Below, piece by piece: positions 45,136-55,368 of a stretch of 64,000 nt of DNA; position 1 is the first letter of the stretch; each line of letters opens with the position of its first letter. The notes under the pieces were generated by a model that saw only the letters and a list, made by a program, of their open reading frames with translations, was not told the origin of the DNA and ran no database searches. Made by a program: the position numbers and the translations under genes. The DNA comes from Cognatishimia sp. 1_MG-2023 (GTDB lineage Bacteria; Pseudomonadota; Alphaproteobacteria; Rhodobacterales; Rhodobacteraceae). The DNA is taken from positions 496,001 through 560,000 of the forward strand of contig NZ_JAUORX010000001.1 of assembly GCF_030548175.1 (NCBI RefSeq), given 5' to 3'.

Positions 45136-47418
45136 TTAGGTCATTGAGACCTTCAACGTCACATCACCGTGCAAGGCCTCTTGCCAGTTCAAACGCACCT
45201 GATCCCCATTCGCCCCCTGCTGTAAATCAACATATGGCGTTGCCCAGCGCGTTTGGTTGCTGCTTGTGCGCAACCGAGAGGTCGCGACCACAGATTCAAC
45301 AGTTCGTGCTTGGCCGCCAAAGGGCAGATGTCCGTCTGTATCAACCGTCCACGCCGTCGCCGCTGTATTCTGATCATGTTTGACCACCAGCGGATTATAG
45401 GCCGGCGTTTCTATTTGGTGGAACGTATTTCCATCAAATCGAATATTCTTACCCTTGGACATATTTAACGGAGCGAATGAACTGTCCACACGATCAACAC
45501 GGTCAATCGTCCCGTTAATACTTCGGAACTTATTCCCTGACACGCTTAAGCCGCCAATGAAGTGCCCTGTTCCATAGGGCTTGATAACCAAATACCCGAA
45601 CCAAGGGGCGACGTTCCCTGATAGGAACATGTTGTCATCAATGCTCATCGCGGAAAATGAAAAGCCGTTTGTAAAATCCGGACTCGCATCATGTTCATTC
45701 GTCCATTCAATCGAACAGTTATCAACGTAGTTCCCGGTGATCGTTGTCGAACAATGCCCGCTCATGATCACGATGCCGGCCGTGCGGATACCGTTCGTTT
45801 CGCCATCCCCTTGGAAAAAGTGATTGCCAATGATTGTGTTATTTGACCCACCCAGCACTGCAAAATGTCGAAATTGCGTCGAGCGATTGTTGCGCAGCTT
45901 AATATCATTGGCATTCGTATTCAGAACAATCGAACTACGATCCTGCGAGCGCTGCGCAGCCTCGCCGCTAATGAATTGACAGCGATCAATCAGCATACCT
46001 TGACAGCCTTCGCCATGGCTTGTGATCCCGCGATCTGCTGGGCGATTGATCCAACAATCTCGCAAATGAAAAATCACGCCCGAAGGGGCCAATAGGATGC
46101 CACTGGCAATGTTGTTACATAGAAACTCAACATCCGAGATCGAAAAACTCTGGAGCTTACTGAAACCAGAGAAATCCAAAACATATTTGAACCGAGTAAA
46201 CGTATAGGATTGTGTGCCAGCCGCGTCATACAACGGGGCGCTCAAGGTTACTTCTTGTGTCGCGTCATTTTTAGACCTGACATAAACCTCTCGCCCTACC
46301 CCGTTACCAGTGACCAACGAACCAACTTGAACATTCGCAATGTTCGCAACATTCGTAAGCGTAAGCGCATTGCTGGTTGAATATGTCCCCTGAGACGTCA
46401 CAACTGTGGGCGCCCAACTTGCATCGCTGGTTACATAGAACTGCCCATTCGCAAGGTGCCGGCGTTGCGCAAACGAGGCACGGTTTGGCACAATCGCTTG
46501 CATATCAATCGGCGAAGAAATCGTGATGCGACGTCCGCCAAGATCCAAAGACTCATGATCAGAACTATTCAAAAGCGATTGAAAAGCCTTTTCAAAGGCT
46601 AGCTGCTCATTCCCAAAAGCATCGATGTATGCGGGCAGATCAAAGTTCTTCGTCAAATCCAAGATGGCCGAACGCGGCATGCTCAATGTGCCTTCGAACC
46701 GAACACGCTCTGTGAACTTCACATTAGAATTCAACAAATACGTCCCTTTGGAAATCAGCACCGTGCGCCCATCTGCTGCATCATTGGCCGCGATAAAGGC
46801 GGCTGTATCATCCGTAGTCCCATCGCCTACAGCCCCGTAGTCACGCACATCAACCATAGCCATCATGTCGCGCAAAAATGCAGACGTTAGGTCCTCGACA
46901 ACGATGTCATCAATACGTACGACCCCACCTGACGCCCCAGTCAGATCAAGCCCCACATGTGCGTAATCAGGCTGCGCACCCCATGGCATATCCACACCAC
47001 CACGAACGCCGGACCCAATGATTGCCGAAATCTCAACAACCTCACCGTAGCTCGTCAATGATGTCGAAGGCCCAACCTCGACCAACCCACTCACATGGCT
47101 GCCACCTGCCGTTCCGGCCCAAGCCGCAATACGCACCGCTGGCAAAGCCCCACTCATCGCCTTCACCCGTGCAGTCACCCGCAAATAGCACCCCGGTAGA
47201 ACAGGCGTTTGCCCCATGTGCCGCAATCGCTGCGTTGCAGACGTCTTTTGCAGCTCCAAGCATCCCGCGAAATCAGCGTCGGCTGGGACAAATGCCGCAT
47301 TCGACGCGCCGCTATAAGTGTCTGATCCCGGCGTCCCATCACCACTAGACCAAACCCCAAGCCCAGCCGAGAATGCCGGCGGCATCAAGACAACACCATC
47401 TGTGATTGCTTTGTTCAT
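45136..47418 (-). CDS. Large right-handed beta-helix (pectate-lyase-3 type) protein
   Basis: This 760-residue protein has an N-terminal beta-sandwich-like part (about 1-190), then the pectate lyase superfamily entry MVDVRDYGAVGDGTTDDTAA (about 200-220) followed by a long run of beta-helix coils with asparagine-rich turns (GGSNNTIIGNHFFQGDGETN, STTITGNYVDNC). No signal peptide is visible. The family includes polysaccharide-active enzymes and phage tailspikes. I chose the ATG at 47418 (AAGGGG upstream). It may act on or shape a surface glycan, but nothing shows a catalytic centre. Confidence 0.85.
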   Translation of the reverse strand: MNKAITDGVVLMPPAFSAGLGVWSSGDGTPGSDTYSGASNAAFVPADADFAGCLELQKTSATQRLRHMGQTPVLPGCYLRVTARVKAMSGALPAVRIAAWAGTAGGSHVSGLVEVGPSTSLTSYGEVVEISAIIGSGVRGGVDMPWGAQPDYAHVGLDLTGASGGVVRIDDIVVEDLTSAFLRDMMAMVDVRDYGAVGDGTTDDTAAFIAANDAADGRTVLISKGTYLLNSNVKFTERVRFEGTLSMPRSAILDLTKNFDLPAYIDAFGNEQLAFEKAFQSLLNSSDHESLDLGGRRITISSPIDMQAIVPNRASFAQRRHLANGQFYVTSDASWAPTVVTSQGTYSTSNALTLTNVANIANVQVGSLVTGNGVGREVYVRSKNDATQEVTLSAPLYDAAGTQSYTFTRFKYVLDFSGFSKLQSFSISDVEFLCNNIASGILLAPSGVIFHLRDCWINRPADRGITSHGEGCQGMLIDRCQFISGEAAQRSQDRSSIVLNTNANDIKLRNNRSTQFRHFAVLGGSNNTIIGNHFFQGDGETNGIRTAGIVIMSGHCSTTITGNYVDNCSIEWTNEHDASPDFTNGFSFSAMSIDDNMFLSGNVAPWFGYLVIKPYGTGHFIGGLSVSGNKFRSINGTIDRVDRVDSSFAPLNMSKGKNIRFDGNTFHQIETPAYNPLVVKHDQNTAATAWTVDTDGHLPFGGQARTVESVVATSRLRTSSNQTRWATPYVDLQQGANGDQVRLNWQEALHGDVTLKVSMT

Positions 47419-47537
47419 CGAAAACCCCTTTTCACTGATTGGCGTCACAGCGTGATCAGCACGGACGCGCTCTCGTTTGGGGTTTACCGAGCGTTCATTA
47501 ACGATAACTCAGGCCAGCGTACGCTGGGTGTTGCGTT

Positions 47538-47930
47538 TTATGCGGCTGGCGCAGCTTGCAAATACCGCACGCCGTTGATCCGCCAACGGTCTTCGATCAA
47601 CAGCATCTGATATTCAAGTTCATGAAACACGCCATGAGTATCCTTAAACAATACCTTTTGCCGATAGGTTCCGCGCAGCTCTTTGAGCTCCAAGAAACGA
47701 AAATCAGATGGGCGCCAAACCATGGGATATCCATTGCGCACCATCGCGCCAAAACGTGCTGGTGATCCAATCAGGTTCTGAATGGACGGGCTAGCAAACC
47801 CGTAAGCCGCCTCCACGTCATCCTCTTGAAACGCTTCGATTTGCCTGGAAATCACATCTTGAATCTCAGCATCTTGTGCATTCAGAACCGAGGCCCAGAC
47901 CGCCAACGCGGCAGCAAAAATCAAACGCAT
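47538..47930 (-). CDS. DUF4864 secreted protein
   Basis: This 130-residue protein has a signal peptide (about 1-18, ending LNA) and a small cystatin/NTF2-like domain: VISRQIEAFQEDDVEAAYGF, ASPSIQNLIGSPARFGAMVR, ELEYQMLLIEDRWRINGVRY. This matches DUF4864, a periplasmic family of unknown function. The ATG at 47930 follows AGGA; the frame starts six codons earlier. Confidence 0.85.
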   Translation of the reverse strand: MRLIFAAALAVWASVLNAQDAEIQDVISRQIEAFQEDDVEAAYGFASPSIQNLIGSPARFGAMVRNGYPMVWRPSDFRFLELKELRGTYRQKVLFKDTHGVFHELEYQMLLIEDRWRINGVRYLQAAPAA

Positions 47931-47991
47931 GTCAATTCCTCCTGTCACAGAAGGTTAGAGCGAATTCCGTTTTTGTCCAATTTCATGAGCG

Positions 47992-48021
47992 CAAAGAAAA
48001 CCGGCGGCCAATTGGCCGCCG
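47992..48021 (-). terminator. Intrinsic terminator of lysS
   Basis: A perfect 20-bp palindrome CGGCGGCCAATTGGCCGCCG lies just beyond the lysS stop and is followed on the minus strand by GTTTTCTTT. Confidence 0.85.
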
Positions 48022-48027
48022 TTTCGT

Positions 48028-49671
48028 TTACATCAATTCGCCGTTCAATCCGGCTTCGATCAAGGCAATGGTCTCTGGCACACCATAGAGCGCAATAAAG
48101 CCCCCAAACCGTGGCCCCTGCGATGCGCCTAATAGCACTTCGTAGATAGCTTTGAACCAATCGCGCAGCGGATCAAAGCCATGGATCTTACCAACAGCAA
48201 AGACAATGGATTGCAAAAATTCATCGCTCGCAAAATTCGCTTCTGGCAACGCGTCATCATTCCCCATCGCAGCATTCTTTTCAGCAATCACTGCCAACGC
48301 AGCCTCTGGCGAGGACAATGCCTTTGCCAGATCGGTCAACGCTGCACGTTCTTGATCTGTAGGCGCACGGAACACTTTGTTAGGCTTAACAAAGTCATTG
48401 AAATACCGCACAGCAAAGCCCGCGGCTTGATCCATCGTTGGATTGCTCTCCGGCGTCGCATCTGGTGCGTATTTGTTGATAAAGCCCCACATCGCCGCCT
48501 TATCTTCAGCGCTCGACGCACTTGCCAAGTTCAACAACATCGAGAATGGCACAACCATGTCAGACTCTGGCACTTTGCCACCGTGGATATGCCAAACTGG
48601 ATTGTTCAACTGACCTTTGATGTCCTGCCCATGATAGGCGCGCAGTTGCTGATGATATTCATCAACAGCCTTTGGGATAACATCAAAATGCATCCGCTTT
48701 GCCGTCTTTGGCTTGAGGTACATGAAATACGACAGGCTTTCTGACGACGCATAGGTCAGCCACTCGTCAATCGACACGCCATTACCAGACGTCTTTGAGA
48801 TCTTCTGGCCGTTTTCATCCAAGAACAATTCATATGTGAAATGCTCTGGCGCACGCGCGCCCAAAATCCGGCAGATGCGGTCATAGATTGGAGTGTTAGT
48901 GGAGTGATCTTTTCCGTACATCTCAAAGTCGACACCCAGTGCCGCCCAACGCGCACCAAAATCCGGCTTCCATTGCAGCTTCACATTGCCGCCGGTCACA
49001 GGCAGCGTCCACTCTTTGCCCTCTTCGTCGTCAAAGGTGATCGTGTAATTCTCCGCATCCACCTTTTTCATGGGCACATACAAAACGCGACCGGTCTCTG
49101 GGTGGATCGGCAAAAAGATCGAATAGGTCGCAGCCCGTTCTTCACGCAGAGATTTCAGCATGACCGCCATAACCTCATCGTATTTTTCAACGGCGCGCTT
49201 TAGAATCTCGTCAAACTTACCAGAGCCATAGAACTCATTGGCCGAGATAAATTCATACTCAAAGCCAAACGTATCCAAAAAGCGGCGCAGCATAGCGTTG
49301 TTATGATCGCCAAAGCTGTCATGTGTTCCAAACGGATCAGGAACAGACGTCAGCGGCTTTTGCAGATGCTCTGCCAAGCTTTCCGAGTTCGGAACATTGC
49401 TTGGCACTTTGCGCATACCGTCCAAGTCGTCAGAGAAACAAACGAGCTTTGTAGGAATATCAGAAATCGTTTCAAACGCAGTTCGGATCATAGTCGTCCG
49501 CGCGACCTCACCAAAGGTGCCGATATGCGGCAAACCTGAGGGGCCGTAACCTGTTTGGAACAGCACATAGCCCTTTTCTGGCGGCTGCTTTTCATAGCGT
49601 TTGAGCACCCGGCGCGCTTCTTCAAATGGCCAGGCTTTCGAGCTCATCGCAGCATCACGCAGATCAGACAT
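48028..49671 (-). CDS. lysS: Lysyl-tRNA synthetase, class I
   Basis: This 547-residue enzyme is of the archaeal-type class I family that alphaproteobacteria use instead of class II. The HIGH motif is in [15 protein letters not shown] and the KMSKS motif is KISKTSGNG. The rest has the helical anticodon region. It charges tRNA-Lys. The ATG at 49671 has GGAG 6 nt upstream. It is transcribed alone, convergent with no gene, and ends in a strong palindrome. Confidence 0.95.
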   Translation of the reverse strand: MSDLRDAAMSSKAWPFEEARRVLKRYEKQPPEKGYVLFQTGYGPSGLPHIGTFGEVARTTMIRTAFETISDIPTKLVCFSDDLDGMRKVPSNVPNSESLAEHLQKPLTSVPDPFGTHDSFGDHNNAMLRRFLDTFGFEYEFISANEFYGSGKFDEILKRAVEKYDEVMAVMLKSLREERAATYSIFLPIHPETGRVLYVPMKKVDAENYTITFDDEEGKEWTLPVTGGNVKLQWKPDFGARWAALGVDFEMYGKDHSTNTPIYDRICRILGARAPEHFTYELFLDENGQKISKTSGNGVSIDEWLTYASSESLSYFMYLKPKTAKRMHFDVIPKAVDEYHQQLRAYHGQDIKGQLNNPVWHIHGGKVPESDMVVPFSMLLNLASASSAEDKAAMWGFINKYAPDATPESNPTMDQAAGFAVRYFNDFVKPNKVFRAPTDQERAALTDLAKALSSPEAALAVIAEKNAAMGNDDALPEANFASDEFLQSIVFAVGKIHGFDPLRDWFKAIYEVLLGASQGPRFGGFIALYGVPETIALIEAGLNGELM

Positions 49672-49913
49672 TGTATTCTCCAGAAATCAGCCGCCACGCC
49701 CTATGCGTTGGCGACCGGAGATGCATAGTTTGCGAATGCAGCATGGTCAACATTTCTTCGGGACGCTTCATAGTCGCAACAATCAGAAATATCCATTTCA
49801 GCAGATGACTACAGCTTGAATCCCCCGATCTGCGTAATACCTCACTCTAAGCTTGCCCCGCTGCAAACTGCTCCATATCCTGCAATCAAAAGCGCTGGAA
49901 CAAAGGCCCGAAT

Positions 49914-50339
49914 ATGACTCAAGAGATTCCCCATCCCCTGACACCTCAAGATTGCTTAATTGCGATGATGGTGGCGATTTCAGCGTCGGATGAAAACATC
50001 CGAACGGCGGAGTTGATCAAAATCCAATCGGCCGTCAACAACCTACCGGTTTTCGGCGATTATGACATCGACCGGATCACAGTTGTAAGCCAAACCGTTT
50101 TTGACCTTTTCGAACAAGAAGACGGCCTTGCCGCTCTATTCGGTCTGATCAGCGATAACCTTCCTGAAGAGTTGTACGAAACGGCATATGCCCTCGCCTG
50201 CGATGTTGCTGCGGCAGATGGCCTAATCCTAGAAGGTGAGCTCCGTCTACTAGAGGAAATGCGCTACGAGCTGAACATTGATCGCTTGCACGCCGCTGCC
50301 ATCGAGCGTGGCGCACGTGCGCGTCATATGACCATCTAA
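49914..50339 (+). CDS. TerB-family protein
   Basis: This 141-residue all-helical protein matches the TerB fold: LTPQDCLIAMMVAISASDEN with the acidic turn, RTAELIKIQSAVNNLP, then ALACDVAAADGLILEGELRL, the second acidic metal-site motif. TerB proteins are linked to tellurite and stress response, but lone copies like this one are widespread with no known role. It lies between lysS and MYG1 and has a terminator behind it. Confidence 0.85.
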   Translation: MTQEIPHPLTPQDCLIAMMVAISASDENIRTAELIKIQSAVNNLPVFGDYDIDRITVVSQTVFDLFEQEDGLAALFGLISDNLPEELYETAYALACDVAAADGLILEGELRLLEEMRYELNIDRLHAAAIERGARARHMTI

Positions 50340-50366
50340 ACGGTCATCACAGCATTACCAATCACC

Positions 50367-50397
50367 AAACCCGGTATCCCAATGGTTGCCGGGTTTT
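50367..50397 (+). terminator. Intrinsic terminator between TerB-like and MYG1 genes
   Basis: AAACCCGG, a loop of about 14 nt, CCGGGTTTTATG. The stem of 8 bp is followed by a short T-run. It can serve the rightward gene and, more weakly, the leftward one. Confidence 0.7.
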
Positions 50398-50402
50398 ATG
50401 TT

Positions 50403-51320
50403 TTAAGTGGCTTCCTTCACAGCGATTTCAGCCATTTCCAAAATCGCGTCTCGCGAATTCGCGACCGCGATAAAACGCGCGTTGTGGCAGAATTTGGCAC
50501 CCTGTACGCCGCTTGCTTCTTCGAGCGCTGCATCAGATAGGCCAGCCCAAGAGGCCGGTAAATCGGCACGTTGATCAAAGGTGTCGTTTGAAAGCTTGAT
50601 ACCATTCAAGGTCCAATCCCCTCCGCGTGGATTAACCACAAAGAGAATATGATCTGCCTCTGCCTTAACCAAGACAGATCGATACGGCATGCCCATCGGC
50701 AGCTCGAGAATAGGCGATGTTCCAGCTTTCGCGATGGCCTCAACAACCACGCTTTCCGCACGGGATTTCGCGGCAAGGTTACGGATTTGCGCCTCTACAA
50801 AGCCTTGCGCCATTGGAAGTGCTGCAAAAAACGCATCATCATCTGCGGTTGGCGATGGATCATCAAACACAGGCTTCAAGCTGCCCAATAACGCGGGCAA
50901 CGTCAGGATCGACAGCGGCCCCGCCACAGACGGATCCATCGCGCCATTGTCCAAAAGGTCAATCGGCAGCACAAATTTGCTGTCAAATTTCGCGTGAATA
51001 AGTTCAACATCATCCGCGGGCACATTCATCGCAGACAGATAAGCGCGCCCGTACTGCGCCCAAATCAGACCAAAGGAACTGAACGGCTGCTCATCTTCGC
51101 GCATCGGTCCCGGCCGCTGGTGATGATCAAATATCTGCGCGTCTGGATCGAACTGTCCACCAACATCATAGATAATCTTTTTAGCCGAAGGCATGAGCCA
51201 CTGCTTGTCACGTGTGCGCAACAAAGTCGCATCAGGGAACAGGCGCGTCAGCACAACCGAGGACAGCAATTCATCCGCATGAAAGCCCCCGGAATGGGTG
51301 ACAAGATGAGTAATGGTCAT
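50403..51320 (-). CDS. MYG1 family (DHH-like) hydrolase
   Basis: This 305-residue protein belongs to the MYG1/GAMM1 family related to DHH phosphoesterases: LVTHSGGFHADELLSSVVLT at the start, then DAQIFDHHQRPGPM with the paired histidines, ALPMAQGFVEAQIRNLA and near the end NSRDAILEMAEIA. The eukaryotic member is a 3'-5' exoribonuclease; bacterial function is not established. I chose the ATG at 51320 (GGAGC upstream); the frame runs on to 51359 without a site. Confidence 0.88.
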   Translation of the reverse strand: MTITHLVTHSGGFHADELLSSVVLTRLFPDATLLRTRDKQWLMPSAKKIIYDVGGQFDPDAQIFDHHQRPGPMREDEQPFSSFGLIWAQYGRAYLSAMNVPADDVELIHAKFDSKFVLPIDLLDNGAMDPSVAGPLSILTLPALLGSLKPVFDDPSPTADDDAFFAALPMAQGFVEAQIRNLAAKSRAESVVVEAIAKAGTSPILELPMGMPYRSVLVKAEADHILFVVNPRGGDWTLNGIKLSNDTFDQRADLPASWAGLSDAALEEASGVQGAKFCHNARFIAVANSRDAILEMAEIAVKEAT

Positions 51321-51443
51321 GTGTATGCTCCAGCGTCGGTCATGAGAAAAGGCGACCAACGCGGCCGCCCTTAAAGAGGTTACAGGTCGTTTGTCAAAGC
51401 TGGGCGACTAGATCAAGGATAAGATCGCCGAGCAGCCACCAGT

Positions 51444-51911
51444 TCAACCTCGGCCGCGATATGTCGGCACACCTTGATCTGGGATAAAGACGCCCGGCAG
51501 CTCGGCACCGGTTTGATAAAACACATCAATCGGGATGCCGCCGCGCGGGAACCAATACCCGCCGACGCGCAGCCATTTTGGTTCTAGCAATTCAACAAGC
51601 CGCTTGCCGATCGACACCGTGCAATCCTCGTGAAAGGCACCGTGATTACGGAACGATCCCAAAAAGAGCTTAAGCGACTTACTTTCCACAAGAAAATCAC
51701 CCGGCACATAGTCAATCACGATATGGGCGAAATCTGGTTGGCCTGTTAACGGACAAAGCGACGTAAACTCCGGCGCTGTAAAGCGCACCGCGTAGTTTGT
51801 TCCGGCTTGCGGGTTTGGCACTTTTTCCAATAACGCCTCTTCCGGTGAGTTGGGCAATTCAGTCTTGCCACCCAATTGAGTCAACCCAGCGTAAATGCTT
51901 TCATCAGCCAT
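51444..51911 (-). CDS. queF: 7-cyano-7-deazaguanine (preQ0) reductase
   Basis: This 155-residue enzyme reduces preQ0 to preQ1 in queuosine synthesis. The nucleophile is the cysteine in [16 protein letters not shown], followed by the family block [20 protein letters not shown]. The length marks it as the short (type I) form. The ATG at 51911 lies 10 nt after the queE stop with GGAGAG upstream; the frame is open to 51998 inside queE. It is the last gene of queCDEF. Confidence 0.95.
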   Translation of the reverse strand: MADESIYAGLTQLGGKTELPNSPEEALLEKVPNPQAGTNYAVRFTAPEFTSLCPLTGQPDFAHIVIDYVPGDFLVESKSLKLFLGSFRNHGAFHEDCTVSIGKRLVELLEPKWLRVGGYWFPRGGIPIDVFYQTGAELPGVFIPDQGVPTYRGRG

Positions 51912-51921
51912 GTGTCTCTCC

Positions 51922-52641
51922 TTAGACCCCACGTTTATTGCCCCAAACAAGGACATGTAATTGCGGCAAAATACGGGGAGTAAACCATTGATCCCCAAGT
52001 GTTTTTTCGATCAACCAAGTGTATCGTTCCATGATGCCATCCATATCAATCACCGCATCATCGGCATCAGGTGGTGGCGGCGTGTGATTGCCCGGTTGCA
52101 GATACAAAGGTACCTGCGGGTAACGCGCAGCGACGTCCTTGGCCCATTGGTAATCCACCGTATCAAAGACAACGATTTTCATCGCGATCTCGGCATTACC
52201 AGCAGCAACGAGGCACGCATCAAACTTGTCCCAATCCACAACCTCTCCCGAAGACGGTGGTTTGGGAGACAGGATCAGAGGCGACAGTTCAGAAAACCAA
52301 TCGCGTGCCACTGACCCCTGCGTTTCTAAAGCAAATTCATAGCCCTCGGCCTTGCCCAAAGCGATCAGCGGGCCAAAATCCTGAATGGCAGGGTTGCCGC
52401 CGGATAATGAAACCGTCAGCGGTTTTCCACCTGACAGCGTACGCACCTTTGACCAGACGTCCTCTGTCGCCATGGCTGTCCATGTGTGGCGGTATTCCTG
52501 ATCAACAGCATGCAGACTGTCGCACCAGCTGCAGCGATAATCACAGCCCCCAGCCCGTACAAAAACGGTAGGCGCACCGATAACAGCGCCCTCGCCCTGA
52601 ATGGTTGGCCCAAAGATTTCCGCAATCCGTAGCTTGCTCAT
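51922..52641 (-). CDS. queE: 7-carboxy-7-deazaguanine synthase (radical SAM)
   Basis: This 239-residue radical SAM enzyme makes the deazaguanine ring from 6-carboxytetrahydropterin. The iron-sulfur cluster motif is C33-x3-C37-x2-C40 ([12 protein letters not shown]), and [11 protein letters not shown] supplies the SAM loop. [20 protein letters not shown] is the typical N-terminus. Its ATG overlaps the queD stop by 4 bp. Confidence 0.95.
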   Translation of the reverse strand: MSKLRIAEIFGPTIQGEGAVIGAPTVFVRAGGCDYRCSWCDSLHAVDQEYRHTWTAMATEDVWSKVRTLSGGKPLTVSLSGGNPAIQDFGPLIALGKAEGYEFALETQGSVARDWFSELSPLILSPKPPSSGEVVDWDKFDACLVAAGNAEIAMKIVVFDTVDYQWAKDVAARYPQVPLYLQPGNHTPPPPDADDAVIDMDGIMERYTWLIEKTLGDQWFTPRILPQLHVLVWGNKRGV

Positions 52642-52994
52642 GGTCGGTACTCAGCCCAAGTCTTTGGTGTTTCAGACACCCGCACCGCGGTCACCTGTTC
52701 CCACTTAGGTTTTGCCCAATCAAACACTTCTTTTGCCAGCCGTTCAGACGTAACCATATCATGACCGAATACATCGTTCAGATGCCGATGATCCAAGCTA
52801 TCATCAATCCACTTTTTCAAGGGCGACAACGCACGGTAATCCAGTACAAATCCGTTCTCGTCCAACTCTGGCGCAGACAGTTCAACTTCGACAATGTAGT
52901 TGTGCCCGTGCATGCGCGAACAGGGGTGATCCTCTGGCAAACCACACAACTGATGGCTTGCGGAAAAGTGGAACTCTTTTGTGATACGAAACAT
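52638..52994 (-). CDS. queD: 6-carboxytetrahydropterin synthase
   Basis: This 118-residue zinc enzyme of the 6-pyruvoyl tetrahydropterin synthase family has the zinc histidines in FHFSASHQL and [13 protein letters not shown], and the C-terminal [13 protein letters not shown]. It converts dihydroneopterin triphosphate to the queuosine precursor. I chose the ATG at 52994, whose A is the last base of the queC stop (TGATG); the upstream ATG at 53021 lies in queC. Confidence 0.95.
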   Translation of the reverse strand: MFRITKEFHFSASHQLCGLPEDHPCSRMHGHNYIVEVELSAPELDENGFVLDYRALSPLKKWIDDSLDHRHLNDVFGHDMVTSERLAKEVFDWAKPKWEQVTAVRVSETPKTWAEYRP

Positions 52995-53686
52995 CAGTGC
53001 CCCTCCACCGCAGATTTCCAATACTCGGGATCGGCATAAACCGTTGGATCAGTTACACCTGCAATATCAAAGGCTTCGCGACGCTCGACGCAAGTTCCAC
53101 AGCGACCACAATGGCTTTCCCCACCCTTGTAACAAGACCAGGTATCAGCAAATGGCGTATCAAATTTAGCGCCCGCAACTACGATGTCTGACTTTGGAAC
53201 ATGCACAAAGGGTGTATATAATCGAACCTCGGCATAGCCCTCTAGCGCTTGATTTTGCATCGCCTGAAACGCATCAATAAATCCAGGACGGCAATCCGGA
53301 TAGATAAAGTGATCGCCCCCATGAACGGCTGTCGCAACGGCATCTGCACCCTTGGCAGCAGCCACGCCAAATGCAACTGACAACATGATTGCATTACGGT
53401 TTGGGACAACAGTCACCTTCATGGTTTCTTCAGCATAGTGTCCATCGGGAACGTCGACATCATCGGTTAACGCTGAGCCAGCCAAGAACGCTCCAATGTG
53501 GCGCATGTCGATCAACTCATGCACAACGCCCAATCGCTCTGCCGCAAGGGCTGCAAATTCGACTTCTTTTTTATGGCGCTGCCCGTAATCAAACGAGATC
53601 AACCCCAACAATTCCTGTTCCTCAGCGACTTGGTAAGCAAGAGACACGGAATCCAATCCGCCTGAGCAGATGACGAGAGTTTTCAT
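52994..53686 (-). CDS. queC: 7-cyano-7-deazaguanine synthase
   Basis: This 230-residue ATP-dependent enzyme makes preQ0 from the carboxylate. The PP-loop is VICSGGLDSVSLAYQ, VVPNRNAIMLSVAFGVAAAK follows, and the C-terminal zinc cysteines are in TWSCYKGGESHCGRCGTCVE. It heads queCDEF. Its AAGGG ribosome site is part of a preQ1 riboswitch, so the pathway product should shut off translation. Confidence 0.96.
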   Translation of the reverse strand: MKTLVICSGGLDSVSLAYQVAEEQELLGLISFDYGQRHKKEVEFAALAAERLGVVHELIDMRHIGAFLAGSALTDDVDVPDGHYAEETMKVTVVPNRNAIMLSVAFGVAAAKGADAVATAVHGGDHFIYPDCRPGFIDAFQAMQNQALEGYAEVRLYTPFVHVPKSDIVVAGAKFDTPFADTWSCYKGGESHCGRCGTCVERREAFDIAGVTDPTVYADPEYWKSAVEGH

Positions 53687-53694
53687 TTTTTGAA

Positions 53695-53730
53695 CCCTTG
53701 TTTTAGCGAACCGGGTAGGCTGCGACCGGT
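53695..53730 (-). ncRNA. preQ1-I riboswitch controlling queC
   Basis: On the minus strand ACCGG pairs with CCGGT around a loop TCGCAGCCTAC (the CAGC-CTAC core of the class), followed by the A-rich tail CGCTAAAACAAGGG. The tail ends in AAGGG, which is also the queC ribosome site 8 nt before the ATG. Ligand binding docks the tail in the loop and hides this site. The layout fits the class I preQ1 aptamer of about 35 nt. Confidence 0.88.
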
Positions 53731-53799
53731 ATCCGGGACCATCCCGAACGCGCGGGATTTAGCAAATCAGCATTTCGAAGAAAAGCGAAAAGTCCGTGT

Positions 53800-55290
53800 T
53801 CAGCTTGCGTAGACAAGCCCCCAGCGTTCAATCAGTTTTTGCTGAAGTTTCTTCGCCCGACTGTTCCAACTTTTGGCACCACGCGGCCGTTCGCGTTGAT
53901 CGCGGGTCAGCTTGGAACGTGTGTCTGTATCCGCGACAAAAATGGCAAATGCCATTTCCTCTCCCTGCGAAGATTCCAGGTAACCTGCCAGCCCGCTTAC
54001 GAAATTTAGCGTTCCAGTTTTAGCATAAACATTGATCGGATGATCTTTATTCGGCGATCCGTTTTCATGTTTTAGCGTGATTGGCTTGAGGATGGGGTGC
54101 AAAATTTCTTTACGCTGGAAGGCCGCCAAAGCAAGGGCAAGTTCACTCGCATCCATGCGCGAGCGGTCACTTAAACCGGAATGATCCATGAATTTCGCCT
54201 GCGCCATTCCCAACCGCTCCGCGGCCCATTCAGACATATGCTGACCAGACGCCCGGAGCGACGCGGCGTAGGTGCCGCGCGCCAGTGTTGCGGACAATCC
54301 GACCATCTCGGCCGTTACGTTGGTGGAGTATTTCAGCATGTCGCGCAGCACGTCCGTGAGCGGCCCACTGCTATGGGTTGCCAATGTCTCACCACGTGGA
54401 AAACTTGTTGTTTTCTGGGGGCTTGGCAGCGTTATCCCCCGCGCCCGCGCATGCCAGCGCAAGACCTCACCCGCATAGATTTCAGGCTGACGCATTGGGA
54501 GCCAGCGGCCGCCGGCTTTGTTCAATGCATGGCGCGCTACGGTCCAGTTATCTTTACCATTTTTTGCTGAATACGCGAAAATTGGCGTTTTGTTATCTGT
54601 GAGAGAAACACGGGCGACGTGGACCGGGGGGCGGTGTTTGGCGCTGCGGGCTTCCATGGCTGTGTCGTAGCCGTCTGCGGTCTTTTTCCAGTCGAAATAA
54701 ACGCGATTAAAATTCAAGCAAATGCCTGAAATTGCAGGGGAATACCCGACGTGCCGCGGTTGCTCTGGGTCAATCGTTTCGGCAAACGGTAAGGCGCCGC
54801 CGTAGACGAGAAAACGACCTTCGACCCGCTTGAGGCCAGCCGTTGCTAGTGTCTGCACAAGTTCGCCAAGGTGATCGGTGCTTAGGGTCGGGTCCGCGCC
54901 GCCGACGAGGATCAGGTCACCCCTTAACACCCCGTTTTCAATAGGTTTTGTGGCCACAACGCGTGTTTGAAAACGATGATTTGGGCCAAGGGCGTCTAGG
55001 GCGTAAAGGGCCGTAACGGCCTTTGAAACGCTTGCTGGAGGCAACCCCGTGGTTATGCCGTGCTGTTCTAGGACCTTGCCAGTGCCAATTTCGACCACCG
55101 AAAAGGCCACGTCGCCGTTCAAATTCGCCGCTTTGATCAATTCCTCGACCGTCTTAACCGGTTGTTTTCCAAGGGATTCTGGACGCAGGTGCGGACGCAG
55201 CGAACGCTCGGGCGCGTTGGCGAGCAACGGGGTTGCGACGGTGCTGGTCAGAGCGGTCAGGAAAAATCGGCGGGATAGAAAATTGGACAT
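53800..55290 (-). CDS. dacB: D-Ala-D-Ala carboxypeptidase/endopeptidase (PBP4 type)
   Basis: This 496-residue cell-wall peptidase has the three penicillin-binding motifs: S-x-x-K in LPPASVSKAVTALY (about residue 85), S-x-N in YSTNVTAEMVG, and K-T-G in VYAKTGTLNFVSGLAG, with the long insert of PBP4-type enzymes between the first two. The N-terminus SRRFFLTALTSTVATPLLA has a twin-arginine motif, suggesting Tat export. It trims peptidoglycan stem peptides in the periplasm. It diverges from nothing nearby and lies after the queC leader. Confidence 0.94.
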   Translation of the reverse strand: MSNFLSRRFFLTALTSTVATPLLANAPERSLRPHLRPESLGKQPVKTVEELIKAANLNGDVAFSVVEIGTGKVLEQHGITTGLPPASVSKAVTALYALDALGPNHRFQTRVVATKPIENGVLRGDLILVGGADPTLSTDHLGELVQTLATAGLKRVEGRFLVYGGALPFAETIDPEQPRHVGYSPAISGICLNFNRVYFDWKKTADGYDTAMEARSAKHRPPVHVARVSLTDNKTPIFAYSAKNGKDNWTVARHALNKAGGRWLPMRQPEIYAGEVLRWHARARGITLPSPQKTTSFPRGETLATHSSGPLTDVLRDMLKYSTNVTAEMVGLSATLARGTYAASLRASGQHMSEWAAERLGMAQAKFMDHSGLSDRSRMDASELALALAAFQRKEILHPILKPITLKHENGSPNKDHPINVYAKTGTLNFVSGLAGYLESSQGEEMAFAIFVADTDTRSKLTRDQRERPRGAKSWNSRAKKLQQKLIERWGLVYAS

Positions 55291-55368
55291 GAAAAGAATT
55301 TAGCCTGCGGGATTTGGAAAGAAAACGCAAAACAGCGTTATCTCGAAAATATCAATTAAATAAACGGG

